A stretch of 64,000 bases of DNA from Candidatus Desulforudis audaxviator MP104C (lineage in GTDB: Bacteria; Bacillota; Desulfotomaculia; Desulfotomaculales; Desulforudaceae). Of the stretch, positions 1 through 9,456 are shown piece after piece (positions within the stretch are counted from its first letter, which is position 1; each line of letters begins with the position of its first letter). Both the position numbers and the translations under genes were made by a program. Location: contig NC_010424.1 of the NCBI RefSeq assembly GCF_000018425.1, positions 1,442,501-1,506,500 on the forward strand. The letters are read 5' to 3'. The notes below the pieces were generated by a model. It searched no databases, was not told the origin of the DNA, and saw only the letters and a list, made by a program, of their open reading frames with translations.

Positions 1-36
1 CCAAGGCATCCACCGTACGCCCTTAATAACTTGATC
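1..36 (-). rRNA. 23S rRNA, 5' end only (runs off the window)
   Basis: The reverse complement carries the conserved 23S start (GGGCGTACGGTGGATGCC). It follows tRNA-Ala in the usual 16S-Ile-Ala-23S order on the minus strand. A TTTGAAAACTGCACAG motif lies just upstream at about 53-70, resembling the spacer sequence that commonly precedes Firmicute rRNA genes. Confidence 0.95.
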
Positions 37-89
37 TTGTAGTACCACGCTGTGCAGTTTTCAAAGAACAGCGAGAAACCTTTTGAAAC

Positions 90-164
90 TGGTGGAGATG
101 AGCGGATTCGAACCGCCGACCCCCTGGTTGCAAACCAGGTGCTCTCCCGCTGAGCTACATCCCC
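90..164 (-). tRNA. tRNA-Ala (anticodon TGC)
   Basis: A 75-nt cloverleaf with a 7-bp acceptor stem (GGGGATG/CATCTCC) that contains the G3-U70 pair diagnostic of tRNA-Ala. It has anticodon TGC and an encoded CCA end, and lies in the rRNA operon spacer between tRNA-Ile and 23S. Confidence 0.97.
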
Positions 165-169
165 AAAAA

Positions 170-298
170 GGAGGTCTGATACCTGAAGTCGGATGTCAGA
201 GTGCATTGGAATGACTGAACTACTACATAGTTCGGAACTGGCCCCGCCAGTTCCCTCTTATTGTCTCCGACTTCTGACCTCCGGCCTCTGACTTCTAC
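170..298. repeat. Heptad repeat element in the tRNA-Ala/tRNA-Ile spacer
   Basis: The spacer between the two tRNAs is framed by heptads. The right arm at 264-298 reads on the minus strand as AGAAGTC, AGAGGCC, GGAGGTC, AGAAGTC, GGAGACA (consensus RGARGTN). The left arm at about 170-201 carries degenerate copies in the opposite sense, so the arms can fold back on each other. The same heptad occurs in 16S (512-652) and after mutM (48150-48198). Confidence 0.75.
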
Positions 299-301
299 TT
301 T

Positions 302-378
302 TGGTGGGCCCAGGTAGACTCGAACTACCGACCTCACGCTTATCAGGCGTGCGCTCTGACCACCTGAGCTATGGGCCC
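302..378 (-). tRNA. tRNA-Ile (anticodon GAT)
   Basis: A 77-nt cloverleaf with acceptor stem GGGCCCA/TGGGCCC, anticodon GAT and an encoded CCA end. It is the first spacer tRNA of the rRNA operon, directly after 16S on the minus strand. Confidence 0.97.
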
Positions 379-418
379 GGGGTCTCTCAAAACCGAACAG
401 TGGTGACAGGTACTCCTT

Positions 419-2116
<1,698 letters not shown>

Positions 2117-2205
2117 AAATAGCTCAAAACCTTACCTGATTCACCACTGTTCAGTTTTCAAAGACCGTTTTCCGTGCGCGCCGTCCCGACGGCGCAACAA
2201 GGTTC

Positions 2206-2234
2206 ATTGTATCACTCGGGAAGGGCTGAATCAA
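2206..2234 (-). promoter_or_regulatory. rRNA operon promoter P2 (proximal)
   Basis: On the minus strand, -35 TTGATT (2229-2234), a 17-nt spacer and -10 TACAAT (2206-2211), about 90 nt before the 16S 5' end. Confidence 0.7.
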
Positions 2235-2288
2235 CTACTGCTTTCTGGTACTCTGAGGAATTATTACCGTACCTCCCGAGCAAGTCTA

Positions 2289-2318
2289 AATATAGCATAT
2301 GCGCGAAGCCAGTGTCAA
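2289..2318 (-). promoter_or_regulatory. rRNA operon promoter P1 (distal)
   Basis: On the minus strand, consensus -35 TTGACA (2313-2318), an 18-nt spacer and -10 TATATT (2289-2294). With P2 this gives the tandem-promoter arrangement typical of rRNA operons. Confidence 0.75.
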
Positions 2319-2415
2319 CACTCCTCGAGGATGTTCTTCACCGTCCCCTTACTGTTCTCTTGCGTTTCTTACATCTTTTATTTTATTAATGCATGACGGC
2401 AAACGACTTTATGCA

Positions 2416-3087
2416 CTAGCGCGAGGCACTCTCGGCCATCTTGAACAGCCCGGTGCCCAAAAGACCTCCGTCCAGGGTAACGAAGGTGTCCGGTACCTCG
2501 CCGATGATGATGTTTTCGACCAGGGGCACCCGGGTGGCAATTTGTACCTCGGTCTGCTGCCACGGCACCGCAATCCGGACGTACGTGTCGAGATCCAGGT
2601 ATATACGGTGGCGCGTCTGGTTGATCCCCGCCGCCTCGAACCGGTCCACCATATTGACTTTTACGGCGCCGACCGGGATGATGCGCACCGGAATGCCCGG
2701 CCCATAGGTCGCCAAAAGTTGGCTGCCCAATACCTGGCCGACCGGAATCGCGAAACTCTGGCGTTCGAGCCCGACCATGGCGTTCTCCGAGGCCAGCGCG
2801 AACTCGGCAGCCAGTTCCGTGATCTTGAGCGTGTTGGCCTGCATCATCACGATGCGTCCGTTGTTGTCCAGGTGCAGCCGAACCAGATCCTGATAGTCGA
2901 TCCCGCTCCGGCTCAGGTATTCACGGACCGCGCCGTTCACCGTGGTCACCGCCGTCTGCACCGCCCGCGCCTTGGCAATGGCCAGGATGGTTGGGAAGAG
3001 GGTCCGCTCGGCGGCAAGCACCGTCACAATAAGGACGACCAACAAGAGCAGGCAGCGAACCGAACGGTTCCGGCGCTTTCGGAACAC
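2416..3087 (-). CDS. yunB: Sporulation protein YunB
   Basis: A 223-residue protein with a basic N-terminus and one membrane segment (about residues 11-30), followed by an extracytoplasmic region. The pattern, with VNGAVREYLSRSG after the membrane anchor and LYLDLDTYVRIAVPWQ-type strands near the C-terminus, fits YunB, a mother-cell sporulation protein of unknown biochemical role. The length is normal for the family. It stands alone between the rRNA operon and tyrS. I could not pick out a convincing sigma-E promoter upstream. Confidence 0.85.
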   Translation of the reverse strand: MFRKRRNRSVRCLLLLVVLIVTVLAAERTLFPTILAIAKARAVQTAVTTVNGAVREYLSRSGIDYQDLVRLHLDNNGRIVMMQANTLKITELAAEFALASENAMVGLERQSFAIPVGQVLGSQLLATYGPGIPVRIIPVGAVKVNMVDRFEAAGINQTRHRIYLDLDTYVRIAVPWQQTEVQIATRVPLVENIIIGEVPDTFVTLDGGLLGTGLFKMAESASR

Positions 3088-3183
3088 ATACCCCTCCCCC
3101 TTCGACTTACACTATAGTCAGCATATGCTTGAGAGGAGTTGAAAATGCGCTTTAGGCCAGTCGGCCCATCAGGGTCGGAGGGT

Positions 3184-3232
3184 GCAACAGGGAACGGTTC
3201 TCTGTTGCATAACCAAACAGTTACCTGTTTGG
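3184..3232. other. Two tandem hairpins in the yunB-tyrS gap
   Basis: 3184-3208 forms a 10-bp stem (GCAACAGGGA against TCTCTGTTGC, one wobble). 3213-3232 forms a perfect 8-bp stem (CCAAACAG/CTGTTTGG) with loop TTAC. Neither has a T tract. The 520-base gap (3088-3607) holds no convincing gene; these hairpins, the direct repeats at 3278-3373 and the tyrS terminator are all I see in it. Confidence 0.5.
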
Positions 3233-3277
3233 CCCCTAGGCTGGCTACCGGCGGTTGGCTAGACCTTACCGGGGTAG

Positions 3278-3373
3278 GGTTCACATCTAACTTTATAACA
3301 CGACTTTCAAATTCTACCACATCTGGCGCCTCTACCGCTGTACGGTTCACATCTAACTTTATAACACGACTTT
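3278..3373. repeat. Exact 30-bp direct repeat pair, 36-bp spacer
   Basis: 3278-3307 and 3344-3373 are identical over 30 bp (beginning GGTTCACATCTAAC, ending CACGACTTT) and are separated by 36 unrelated bases. The size and spacing resemble a minimal CRISPR unit, but there are only two copies and no cas gene in the window. Confidence 0.85.
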
Positions 3374-3536
3374 GCTCGGCCGCACTGTTTGATACCTTTT
3401 CCGGAACTCTCTTTACTCCTAGACCAGGTTAAAGGCCGGGTGACGCTGCGCCTGCGGCTCAAAGCATTGGGCCCCTTTCCCTAAGAAGACTTTCTTAGAT
3501 CAGGAGTCTTCCCCGCAATCCGCCACTCATCCACAA

Positions 3537-3564
3537 ACAAAAAAACGCCCGGTGTGGGCGTTTT
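3537..3564 (-). terminator. Rho-independent terminator of tyrS
   Basis: On the minus strand AAAACGCCC-ACACC-GGGCGTTTT forms a 9-bp stem running into a T tract, about 45 bases after the tyrS stop. Confidence 0.85.
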
Positions 3565-3607
3565 GCTGAACCTGATGGTTCGGCGCCGGTTTTGTTTCGC
3601 CTGAATC

Positions 3608-4822
3608 TCACAGGAGGCGGGTGAACTTTCGCCGTCCCACCCGGATGATCATTCCGGTGCGAGGCGTGATTTCATTCTCGTCAACCACCCGCTGCTCGTC
3701 TACCTTGACGGCACCCTGCCCGATCAGCCGGCGCGCCTCGCTCGTGCTTGAGCACAGCCCGGCCAGCACCAACAGCTTGGGCAGCCAAATCCGGCCGCCG
3801 GTGAGCGCGCCGGCCGGCACGGGGAAGTCGGGGATGTCGGTGGGCAGCTCCCGCTGCTGAAATACTTTGCGGAACTCGTCCTCCGCAACGGCGGCCGCTT
3901 TTTTACCGTGGTATGTTTCCACAACGGTACGCGCCAGGCGCATCTTTAAGTCCCGGGGATGAACCGTCCCGGTCTCAAGGCCGGTTTTCAAGGCCCGCAG
4001 TTCCTCCAGGGAAACGGGCGTGACCAGCTCGAAGTAGCGCACCATCAGGTCGTCGCTCAAGGACATCAATTTGCCGTACATCTCTTCCGGCGGTTCGGTG
4101 ATGCCGATGTAATTGCCTAGGCTCTTGCTCATCTTGTGAACCCCGTCCAGGCCCTCCAGGAGGGGTGTGGTGAGAGCGACCTGGGGTTCCTGGCCGTATT
4201 CCTTCTGAAGGGTGCGGCCCATGAGCAGGTTGAATTTCTGGTCGGTTCCGCCCAGCTCGACGTCGGCCTTCAGCGCCACCGAGTCGTAGCCTTGCATTAG
4301 AGGGTAGAAGAACTCGTGAATGCTGATCGGCAAGCCCCCGTGAAAACGCTTCGCGAAGTCGTCGCGCTCCAGCATTCGGGCCACCGTGTATTTGGAGGCC
4401 AGTTCAAGCACCGCGGCGAAGTCCAGAGGGGCCAGCCATTCGCTGTTGAAGCGGACCCGGGTGCGGTTAGGGTCGAGAATCTTGAAAACCTGGGCCTCAT
4501 AGGTGCGGGCGTTGGCCATTACCTCTTCCCCGGTCAGCGGCTTCCGGGTCTCGGTCTTGCCCGATGGGTCACCCACCCGGGCCGTGTAATCGCCGAGCAC
4601 CAGCGTCACCTGGTGGCCCAGATCCTGAAAGTGTCTCAGCTTGTGCAGCACCACGGTGTGACCCAGATGAATGTCCGGGGCCGTGGGGTCAAGCCCCAGC
4701 TTGACCTGCAGGGGGCGCCCGGTGGCCAGGGAACGGCGGAGCTTTTCCTTCAGTTCGTCCTCGGGGATGATCTCGACCGCGCCCCTTCTGATGATTTCCA
4801 GTTGCCTGTCCAGCTCCGACAT
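3608..4822 (-). CDS. tyrS: Tyrosyl-tRNA synthetase
   Basis: Charges tRNA-Tyr in the cytoplasm. It is a class I synthetase with the HIGH-type motif HLGH at residues 52-55, the tyrosine/tRNA-binding [11 protein letters not shown] segment and KMSKS at 230-234. A C-terminal S4 RNA-binding domain covers about 340-404 ([13 protein letters not shown]). I chose the ATG at 4822 (404 aa), which begins [10 protein letters not shown] as in relatives. The frame stays open to 4906, but that adds 28 residues not expected for the family. A terminator follows at 3537-3564. No T-box was seen upstream, unlike thrS and ileS here. The gene diverges from the penicillin-binding protein. Confidence 0.95.
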   Translation of the reverse strand: MSELDRQLEIIRRGAVEIIPEDELKEKLRRSLATGRPLQVKLGLDPTAPDIHLGHTVVLHKLRHFQDLGHQVTLVLGDYTARVGDPSGKTETRKPLTGEEVMANARTYEAQVFKILDPNRTRVRFNSEWLAPLDFAAVLELASKYTVARMLERDDFAKRFHGGLPISIHEFFYPLMQGYDSVALKADVELGGTDQKFNLLMGRTLQKEYGQEPQVALTTPLLEGLDGVHKMSKSLGNYIGITEPPEEMYGKLMSLSDDLMVRYFELVTPVSLEELRALKTGLETGTVHPRDLKMRLARTVVETYHGKKAAAVAEDEFRKVFQQRELPTDIPDFPVPAGALTGGRIWLPKLLVLAGLCSSTSEARRLIGQGAVKVDEQRVVDENEITPRTGMIIRVGRRKFTRLL

Positions 4823-4960
4823 GCAGATGAAACCCCCAACGACAGAATGATAGGCATCTCCCACCAACAATAGCTTGTCCGGATGAACATCTTCTCCCCA
4901 CACCACCTTTTTCCCTGCCGAATGGTTTATTCAGGATGAGCCCAATAATCACGGACCTAG

Positions 4961-4990
4961 TGACAATGTGCAAATTGCTTGTGATATAAT
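4961..4990 (+). promoter_or_regulatory. Promoter of the penicillin-binding protein gene
   Basis: A perfect -10 TATAAT (4985-4990) with an extended TG element (4982-4983) and a weaker -35 TGACAA (4961-4966) at 18 nt. The start codon lies 50 bases downstream behind GAGGAGG. Confidence 0.65.
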
Positions 4991-5039
4991 GCAGAAAGCA
5001 AGTGCGGTCGGAGTTCAAAACCAGTCGAGGAGGACCACT

Positions 5040-7337
5040 ATGCCCCGCAAGAAACAAAGGGAACGGAGGCTGAACTGGTTTCGCCTTCTTATCGTGCTGG
5101 TGGCCGCGGGAATGCTCCTTGGCGGCTTGGCGGCCTTCGGCCTGGTGGTGGTCAGCCTGAAGGACCTCCCCACCTGGGATCCGGCAGCCCTGCAGCCCAA
5201 CAACGCCACCCTGATCTATGACGTTCACGGTAACCTGGTGACCGAGATCGGGCTGGAGAACCGGATTCCGGTGGACATCGGGGATATCCCGCCCCACGTG
5301 AAAAAGGCTTTCCTGGCTGCCGAGGACGTCCGTTTCTACCAGCACTACGGGGTGGACCCGCGCGCCATCGCCCGGGCGGTCTGGGCCAACGTGACCGGCA
5401 GCTTCGGTGAGCAGGGCGGAAGCACCATCACCCAGCAGTTGGTCAAGAACTGCTTTTTGAGCTTTGATAAAACCTTGAAACGCAAGATCCAGGAAGCCTT
5501 TCTGGCCATCCAGGTTGAACGGCATTACGCCAAGGATGAGATTCTCCAGATGTACCTCAACTGGGTCTACTTCGGCGAAGGGGCTTACGGAATAGAAGCG
5601 GCGGCCCGGACCTACTTCGGTAAGTCGGTGTCCGAACTCGACTTGTCTGAAGCGGCCACTCTGGCCGGACTGCTCAAAGGGCCCTCTATTTACTCGCCCT
5701 ACCGCGACCTGCAGGCGGCCACCAACCGGCGCAATACCATCCTGGACCTGATGTGGCGTTACGAGTTTGTCGGCCGGGCGGAAGCCGAGGAGGCCAAAGC
5801 CAAGCCGATTGAACTGGGAAAGCCGGTAGCGGCCGATAACCCCGGTCCAAGCTATCCTTACCCCCACTTCGTGGACCACGTCACCGACGTCCTGGTGGAC
5901 AAATACGGTGAGGCAAGGGTCTTTAAGGAAGGCCTGCGGGTTTACACCACGCTTGATCCGAAAATCCAGCGGGCGGCGGAGGAAGCACTGAACAACGAGA
6001 ACAATTACCCCGCAACCAAAAGAGACGAACACGGCGTTCTGCAACCCCAGGCCGCCATGGTGGTGCTTGACCCGACCAACGGTTATATCAAGGCCATCGT
6101 CGGCGGACGGGAGCACACCCAGTTGCGGCAGTGGAACCGCGCCACCCGTACCCAGCCTCAGCCCGGATCGGCCTTCAAGCCGATTATCGCCTACGGTCCG
6201 GCCATAGAATATCTGGGCATGTCGCCGGCCTCCGTACTGGATGATATCCCGATCAAATATCCCAACTGGACCCCCAGGAACTACGACGGCGGCTACCGGG
6301 GTCTGGTCACCATGCGCACGGCCCTGGCCTATTCGGTGAACATCCCGGCGGTGAAGACTCTGGAAGCGGTCACGCCGTCCCGCGCAGTGGACTTCGCCAG
6401 AAAACTCGGCATTACCACCCTGGAACCCGACCGGCACAACCTGGCAATCGCTTTGGGCGGGCTGACCAACGGGGTCACGCCGCTGCAAATGGCCGGCGCT
6501 TACGGCGCCTTTGCCAATCAGGGAGTGTACATTGAACCCACCGCGATCACCCGGGTCGAAGATATCCGGGGCCGACTCCTGGAGGAACACATCCCGGTAA
6601 AGACTCAGGCCATGAAGCCGACCACCGCCTACCTGATTACCGACATGCTACGTACCGCCGTCACCAGCGGCACCGGGCGGAACGCGCGGCTCGCCGACCG
6701 GCCGGTGGCCGGCAAGACCGGAACGACCGACCATGAAACCAGTATCTGGTTCTGCGGCTATACTCCCAATCTGGTCGGGGTGGTGTGGATGGGTCATGAC
6801 AACCATAAGGACCGCCTGCCACGCGGTTCGGTCGGCGGCGGTCACCCGGCCGCGATCTGGCGCCAGGTGATGGGCAAAGCGCTCGCGGGCACACCGGTCC
6901 GGGATTTCCCGCAGCCGCCCGGGATCGTTACCGCCACGGTGGACAGCAAATCGGGCCTGCTGCCCGGCCCGCTCACCCCGCCGGACCACCAGGTAACCGA
7001 TATCTTTGAACGCGGGACCGTGCCCACCGAGTACGACGACGTCCACGTCCTGGTTGAAATCTGCCCCTCCACCGGCTTGCTGGCCGGGCAGTACTGTCCG
7101 GACCGCATCACCAGGGTGATGGTCGATGTCGGCTATGACGTGCCCGAGATAGTCAAGGACTACAACATCCGGGTGCCCAGAAAGACGTGCGCTTTGCACG
7201 ACCGAGAAACCGTTTTCAACCCGCCGCTGGACTTCTGGCCGCCCAACGGCGGTCAGCAACCTGAAACCCCGGTGCCGACGATGATGAACTACGCCCGACC
7301 GCAATGTTTCTTCGGAAGCAACCGCGGCAGACACTGA
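5040..7337 (+). CDS. ponA: Class A penicillin-binding protein (transglycosylase/transpeptidase)
   Basis: Polymerises and cross-links peptidoglycan at the outer face of the membrane. From the ATG at 5040 (ribosome site GAGGAGG at 5028-5034) it is 765 aa. A basic N-terminus and one membrane segment (about 12-40) come first. The GT51 glycosyltransferase follows, with EDVRFYQHYG (catalytic Glu95) and GGSTITQQ (126-133). The transpeptidase has SAFK (Ser377), SVN (432) and KTGTT (559). The C-terminal tail carries a few Cys residues. All catalytic motifs are present. The frame extends upstream to 4968, but the promoter overlaps that stretch. A repeat element begins one base after the stop. Confidence 0.95.
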   Translation: MPRKKQRERRLNWFRLLIVLVAAGMLLGGLAAFGLVVVSLKDLPTWDPAALQPNNATLIYDVHGNLVTEIGLENRIPVDIGDIPPHVKKAFLAAEDVRFYQHYGVDPRAIARAVWANVTGSFGEQGGSTITQQLVKNCFLSFDKTLKRKIQEAFLAIQVERHYAKDEILQMYLNWVYFGEGAYGIEAAARTYFGKSVSELDLSEAATLAGLLKGPSIYSPYRDLQAATNRRNTILDLMWRYEFVGRAEAEEAKAKPIELGKPVAADNPGPSYPYPHFVDHVTDVLVDKYGEARVFKEGLRVYTTLDPKIQRAAEEALNNENNYPATKRDEHGVLQPQAAMVVLDPTNGYIKAIVGGREHTQLRQWNRATRTQPQPGSAFKPIIAYGPAIEYLGMSPASVLDDIPIKYPNWTPRNYDGGYRGLVTMRTALAYSVNIPAVKTLEAVTPSRAVDFARKLGITTLEPDRHNLAIALGGLTNGVTPLQMAGAYGAFANQGVYIEPTAITRVEDIRGRLLEEHIPVKTQAMKPTTAYLITDMLRTAVTSGTGRNARLADRPVAGKTGTTDHETSIWFCGYTPNLVGVVWMGHDNHKDRLPRGSVGGGHPAAIWRQVMGKALAGTPVRDFPQPPGIVTATVDSKSGLLPGPLTPPDHQVTDIFERGTVPTEYDDVHVLVEICPSTGLLAGQYCPDRITRVMVDVGYDVPEIVKDYNIRVPRKTCALHDRETVFNPPLDFWPPNGGQQPETPVPTMMNYARPQCFFGSNRGRH

Positions 7338-7338
7338 G

Positions 7339-7486
7339 GGGGTCAAACCTTTAGTTTCTTAGTTGCAGAGACTTATGACATAAGGTTGTAAAACAAGGTC
7401 CCGGCCCGGGGCCGCAACTTCAATTCGCCCTCAGAGCGGACTGTTTTCAGAATATTTCGCAACTGAGAAACTAAAGGTTTAACCCC
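7339..7486. repeat. 148-bp MITE-like element with 28-bp terminal inverted repeats
   Basis: The left end (7339-7366) and the reverse complement of the right end (7459-7486) match at 26 of 28 positions, both containing AACCTTTAGTTTCT. The interior has a small palindrome (CTTATGACATAAG) and a GC-rich core, and no open frame or transposase. It fills the whole gap between two convergent genes: it starts one base after the ponA stop and its last base is the first base of the sufB stop. Related copies lie at 36595-36647 and 50168-50185. Confidence 0.85.
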
Positions 7487-8670
7487 TACATGATGCTCTC
7501 CTGGCTCTGTCTGATCGCCTCGTCGATCCGGGCCTGAAGCTCTTCCGGCAGTCCGTCCATTTTCACGTTCAAGAAGCCGCGGACGATGGTCGCCCTGGCC
7601 TCGTCCTCGTCCAGTCCACGGGCCATGAGGTATTCAATCTCCTCCGGTGCGATCTTGCCGACGGCCGCTTCGTGGGACATCTCCGCGCCCTCCACCCGGG
7701 CTTCCAGCTCGGGAATAGCATGGATCAGACCCCGAGGGGTGAGCAACAGGCCATGACACTCCAAGTGGGCCTTCACTCCCGGCACTTCACCCACCAGGCG
7801 GCCCCGGTTGATTACGTCGCCGCCGGTGGTCACCGTGCGGGCGATCACTTCGGCCCGGGCCTCCGGTGCCTGCAAGAAGACCCGGGAGCCCACGTCCATA
7901 AAGCTTCCCGGCGTACCCACCAAAATGGTGTTTGAGCGGACCAGCGCCCCCCGTCCAGCCAGGTACAGCGCCGGGTTCATCTGCAGGTAAGCCACCGGCA
8001 CCAGACAGACATAGTTCTGCAGAAAAGTCCCGCCCTCTTCGATCCGGGCCGCACTACGGGGGAGAACGTGCATTCTCTCGGCCCAGTTATGGATCATGGT
8101 GAAGGTCAGCTTGGCGTTCTTTTTGACGTAGAACTCCGATATGCCGATGTGCATTCCGTGTTTGACTTCGCGGGAACTGACACAGCCGGTGATGATATTC
8201 AGTTCGGCGCCCTCTTCGACGATGATGATATTGTGCACCGCCTGGGCCAGACCCTCCTGGGCGATATAAAGACAGGCCTGAAGCGGATAGGTGGCTTTGG
8301 CACCGGCCAGGGCACGGATGAAATACCCGTGGCGGGAGCGCTCGTAGGCATGCCTGGTGTACTCGTCCGCATCCGGAGGCACCATTTTCCACCGGTATTC
8401 CTTGTCCACCCAGTCGTACCGCTGCCGGGCCTGGTCCGTGCTAAGCACCTCCAGACCTTCTTGGTTCACGGCGGCGTGCACCAGCGAGTGGTCCGCCTGC
8501 AAAAACGTGCCGGCCCGTTCAGCCTCGTCCCCCAGCACCACGCCGGTCTCCAGCAGGCGCCCGGCATCGATCAACCCCGCGAGGTCCGGCGCCCCCAGGA
8601 AGTCCGCATAAGCGTGTTCCCGCGCCTCATGCTTAAACTTGTCCGGCGTTAATCTTTCTGTTTTCGGCAT
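7486..8670 (-). CDS. sufB: SufB/SufD-family Fe-S scaffold protein of the minimal SUF (SMS) type
   Basis: Scaffold partner of the SufC ATPase in Fe-S cluster assembly, in the cytoplasm. At 394 aa it is shorter than classical SufB. It has a long beta-helix core and the family C-terminal block SHEAAVGKI followed by EIEYLMARGL. Cysteines occur in ITGCVS, YVCLV and LECHG. No sufD, sufS or sufU is nearby, so with the upstream sufC this forms a two-gene system like that of many archaea and Peptococcaceae. The start has GGGGAGAT upstream. The stop codon touches the end of the inverted-repeat element at 7339-7486. Confidence 0.9.
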   Translation of the reverse strand: MPKTERLTPDKFKHEAREHAYADFLGAPDLAGLIDAGRLLETGVVLGDEAERAGTFLQADHSLVHAAVNQEGLEVLSTDQARQRYDWVDKEYRWKMVPPDADEYTRHAYERSRHGYFIRALAGAKATYPLQACLYIAQEGLAQAVHNIIIVEEGAELNIITGCVSSREVKHGMHIGISEFYVKKNAKLTFTMIHNWAERMHVLPRSAARIEEGGTFLQNYVCLVPVAYLQMNPALYLAGRGALVRSNTILVGTPGSFMDVGSRVFLQAPEARAEVIARTVTTGGDVINRGRLVGEVPGVKAHLECHGLLLTPRGLIHAIPELEARVEGAEMSHEAAVGKIAPEEIEYLMARGLDEDEARATIVRGFLNVKMDGLPEELQARIDEAIRQSQESIM

Positions 8671-8686
8671 AGCTTATCTCCCCGTC

Positions 8687-8704
8687 CTAGTATTAGAATA
8701 CTAG
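8687..8704. other. Perfect 18-bp palindrome between sufC and sufB
   Basis: CTAGTATTAGAATACTAG is self-complementary. It includes the sufC stop codon and ends about 9 bases before the sufB ribosome-binding site. It could be an intercistronic hairpin or a dimer-binding site. It does not match the IscR consensus. Confidence 0.6.
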
Positions 8705-9456
8705 ACTACGCACCGTACACACTCGCCGTAGCCGACCTTCTGGATGCACTTGAAAAGCTCTAGCGGGTTACCCTCACAGGACAGCCGCCCCTGGTACAGC
8801 ACGTGACCCACGTCCGCGTTGACGTAATTCAGGATGTGGCCGGTGTGGGTAATCACCAGGCCCGCCTTGTGTCTCTGCTCACGCTTGACCTTACGCGGGC
8901 GGTGGTTTGTGTCCGGAATGTCGCGATCCAAGAGCTGGTTGATGGTGTTGCCCACCAAAGCCAAATTCTCCACGTCTACGCCGGACTCAGGCTCGTCCAG
9001 CAACAAGAATTCCGGATCCTGGGCCAAAAGTTGCAGTAGTTCCGACCGCTTCAGCTCCCCGCCGGAAAAACCATGGTTGACCTCCCGATCAAGAAAGCGG
9101 GAAAAATTCAGGCGCTCGGCCATTTCATCCGCGTCTGCTTCGCCATGGGAACAAATCCCCACCATATCCCGCATGGTCAGGCCCCTGATAGTGGGGGGGC
9201 GCTGGAAAGACAGACCGATCCCAAGCCTGGCCCGCTCGTACACCGGCAGATAGGTAATGTCATTCCCCTTGAAGATTATCCGTCCGTTGAGCACTTTGAA
9301 GCGCGCGAATCCCATGAGCGTGCCCAAAAGCGTGGACTTGCCCGACCCGTTGGGGCCGAACAGCACGTGGATCTCACCCGGATTGATGGTCAAATCTATC
9401 TGGTCCAGAATGATCTTCCCGTCTACGGCCACCGTAAGGTCTTGAACCTTAAGCAT
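8701..9456 (-). CDS. sufC: SufC-type ATPase of Fe-S cluster assembly
   Basis: An ABC-type ATPase that drives the SufB scaffold. Walker A is GPNGSGKS, the signature FSGGELKRSE, Walker B FLLLDEPES and the H-loop ITHTG. I set the start at the ATG at 9456 (MLKVQDLTV), which has AAAGGAGGT upstream; the longer frame to 9534 lies inside the upstream gene. A basic stretch (about DTNHRPRKVKREQRH) sits just before the H-loop, and the protein ends with ECVRC, a CxxC tail. It overlaps the DUF89 gene by 8 bp and is followed by sufB. Confidence 0.92.
   Translation of the reverse strand: MLKVQDLTVAVDGKIILDQIDLTINPGEIHVLFGPNGSGKSTLLGTLMGFARFKVLNGRIIFKGNDITYLPVYERARLGIGLSFQRPPTIRGLTMRDMVGICSHGEADADEMAERLNFSRFLDREVNHGFSGGELKRSELLQLLAQDPEFLLLDEPESGVDVENLALVGNTINQLLDRDIPDTNHRPRKVKREQRHKAGLVITHTGHILNYVNADVGHVLYQGRLSCEGNPLELFKCIQKVGYGECVRCVV

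Noticed and set aside
3278-3373. Calling the repeat pair a CRISPR array
   Set aside because: Only two repeats, no leader and no cas genes; kept as a direct repeat.
3139-3432. A 97-codon plus-strand frame containing a repeated FTSNFITRL
   Set aside because: The protein repeat is only the translation of the 30-bp DNA repeat; there is no family pattern and the frame covers hairpins.
4689-6590. A 633-codon minus-strand frame
   Set aside because: Antisense to the penicillin-binding protein and tyrS, which have intact catalytic motifs; long antisense frames are common in GC-rich DNA.
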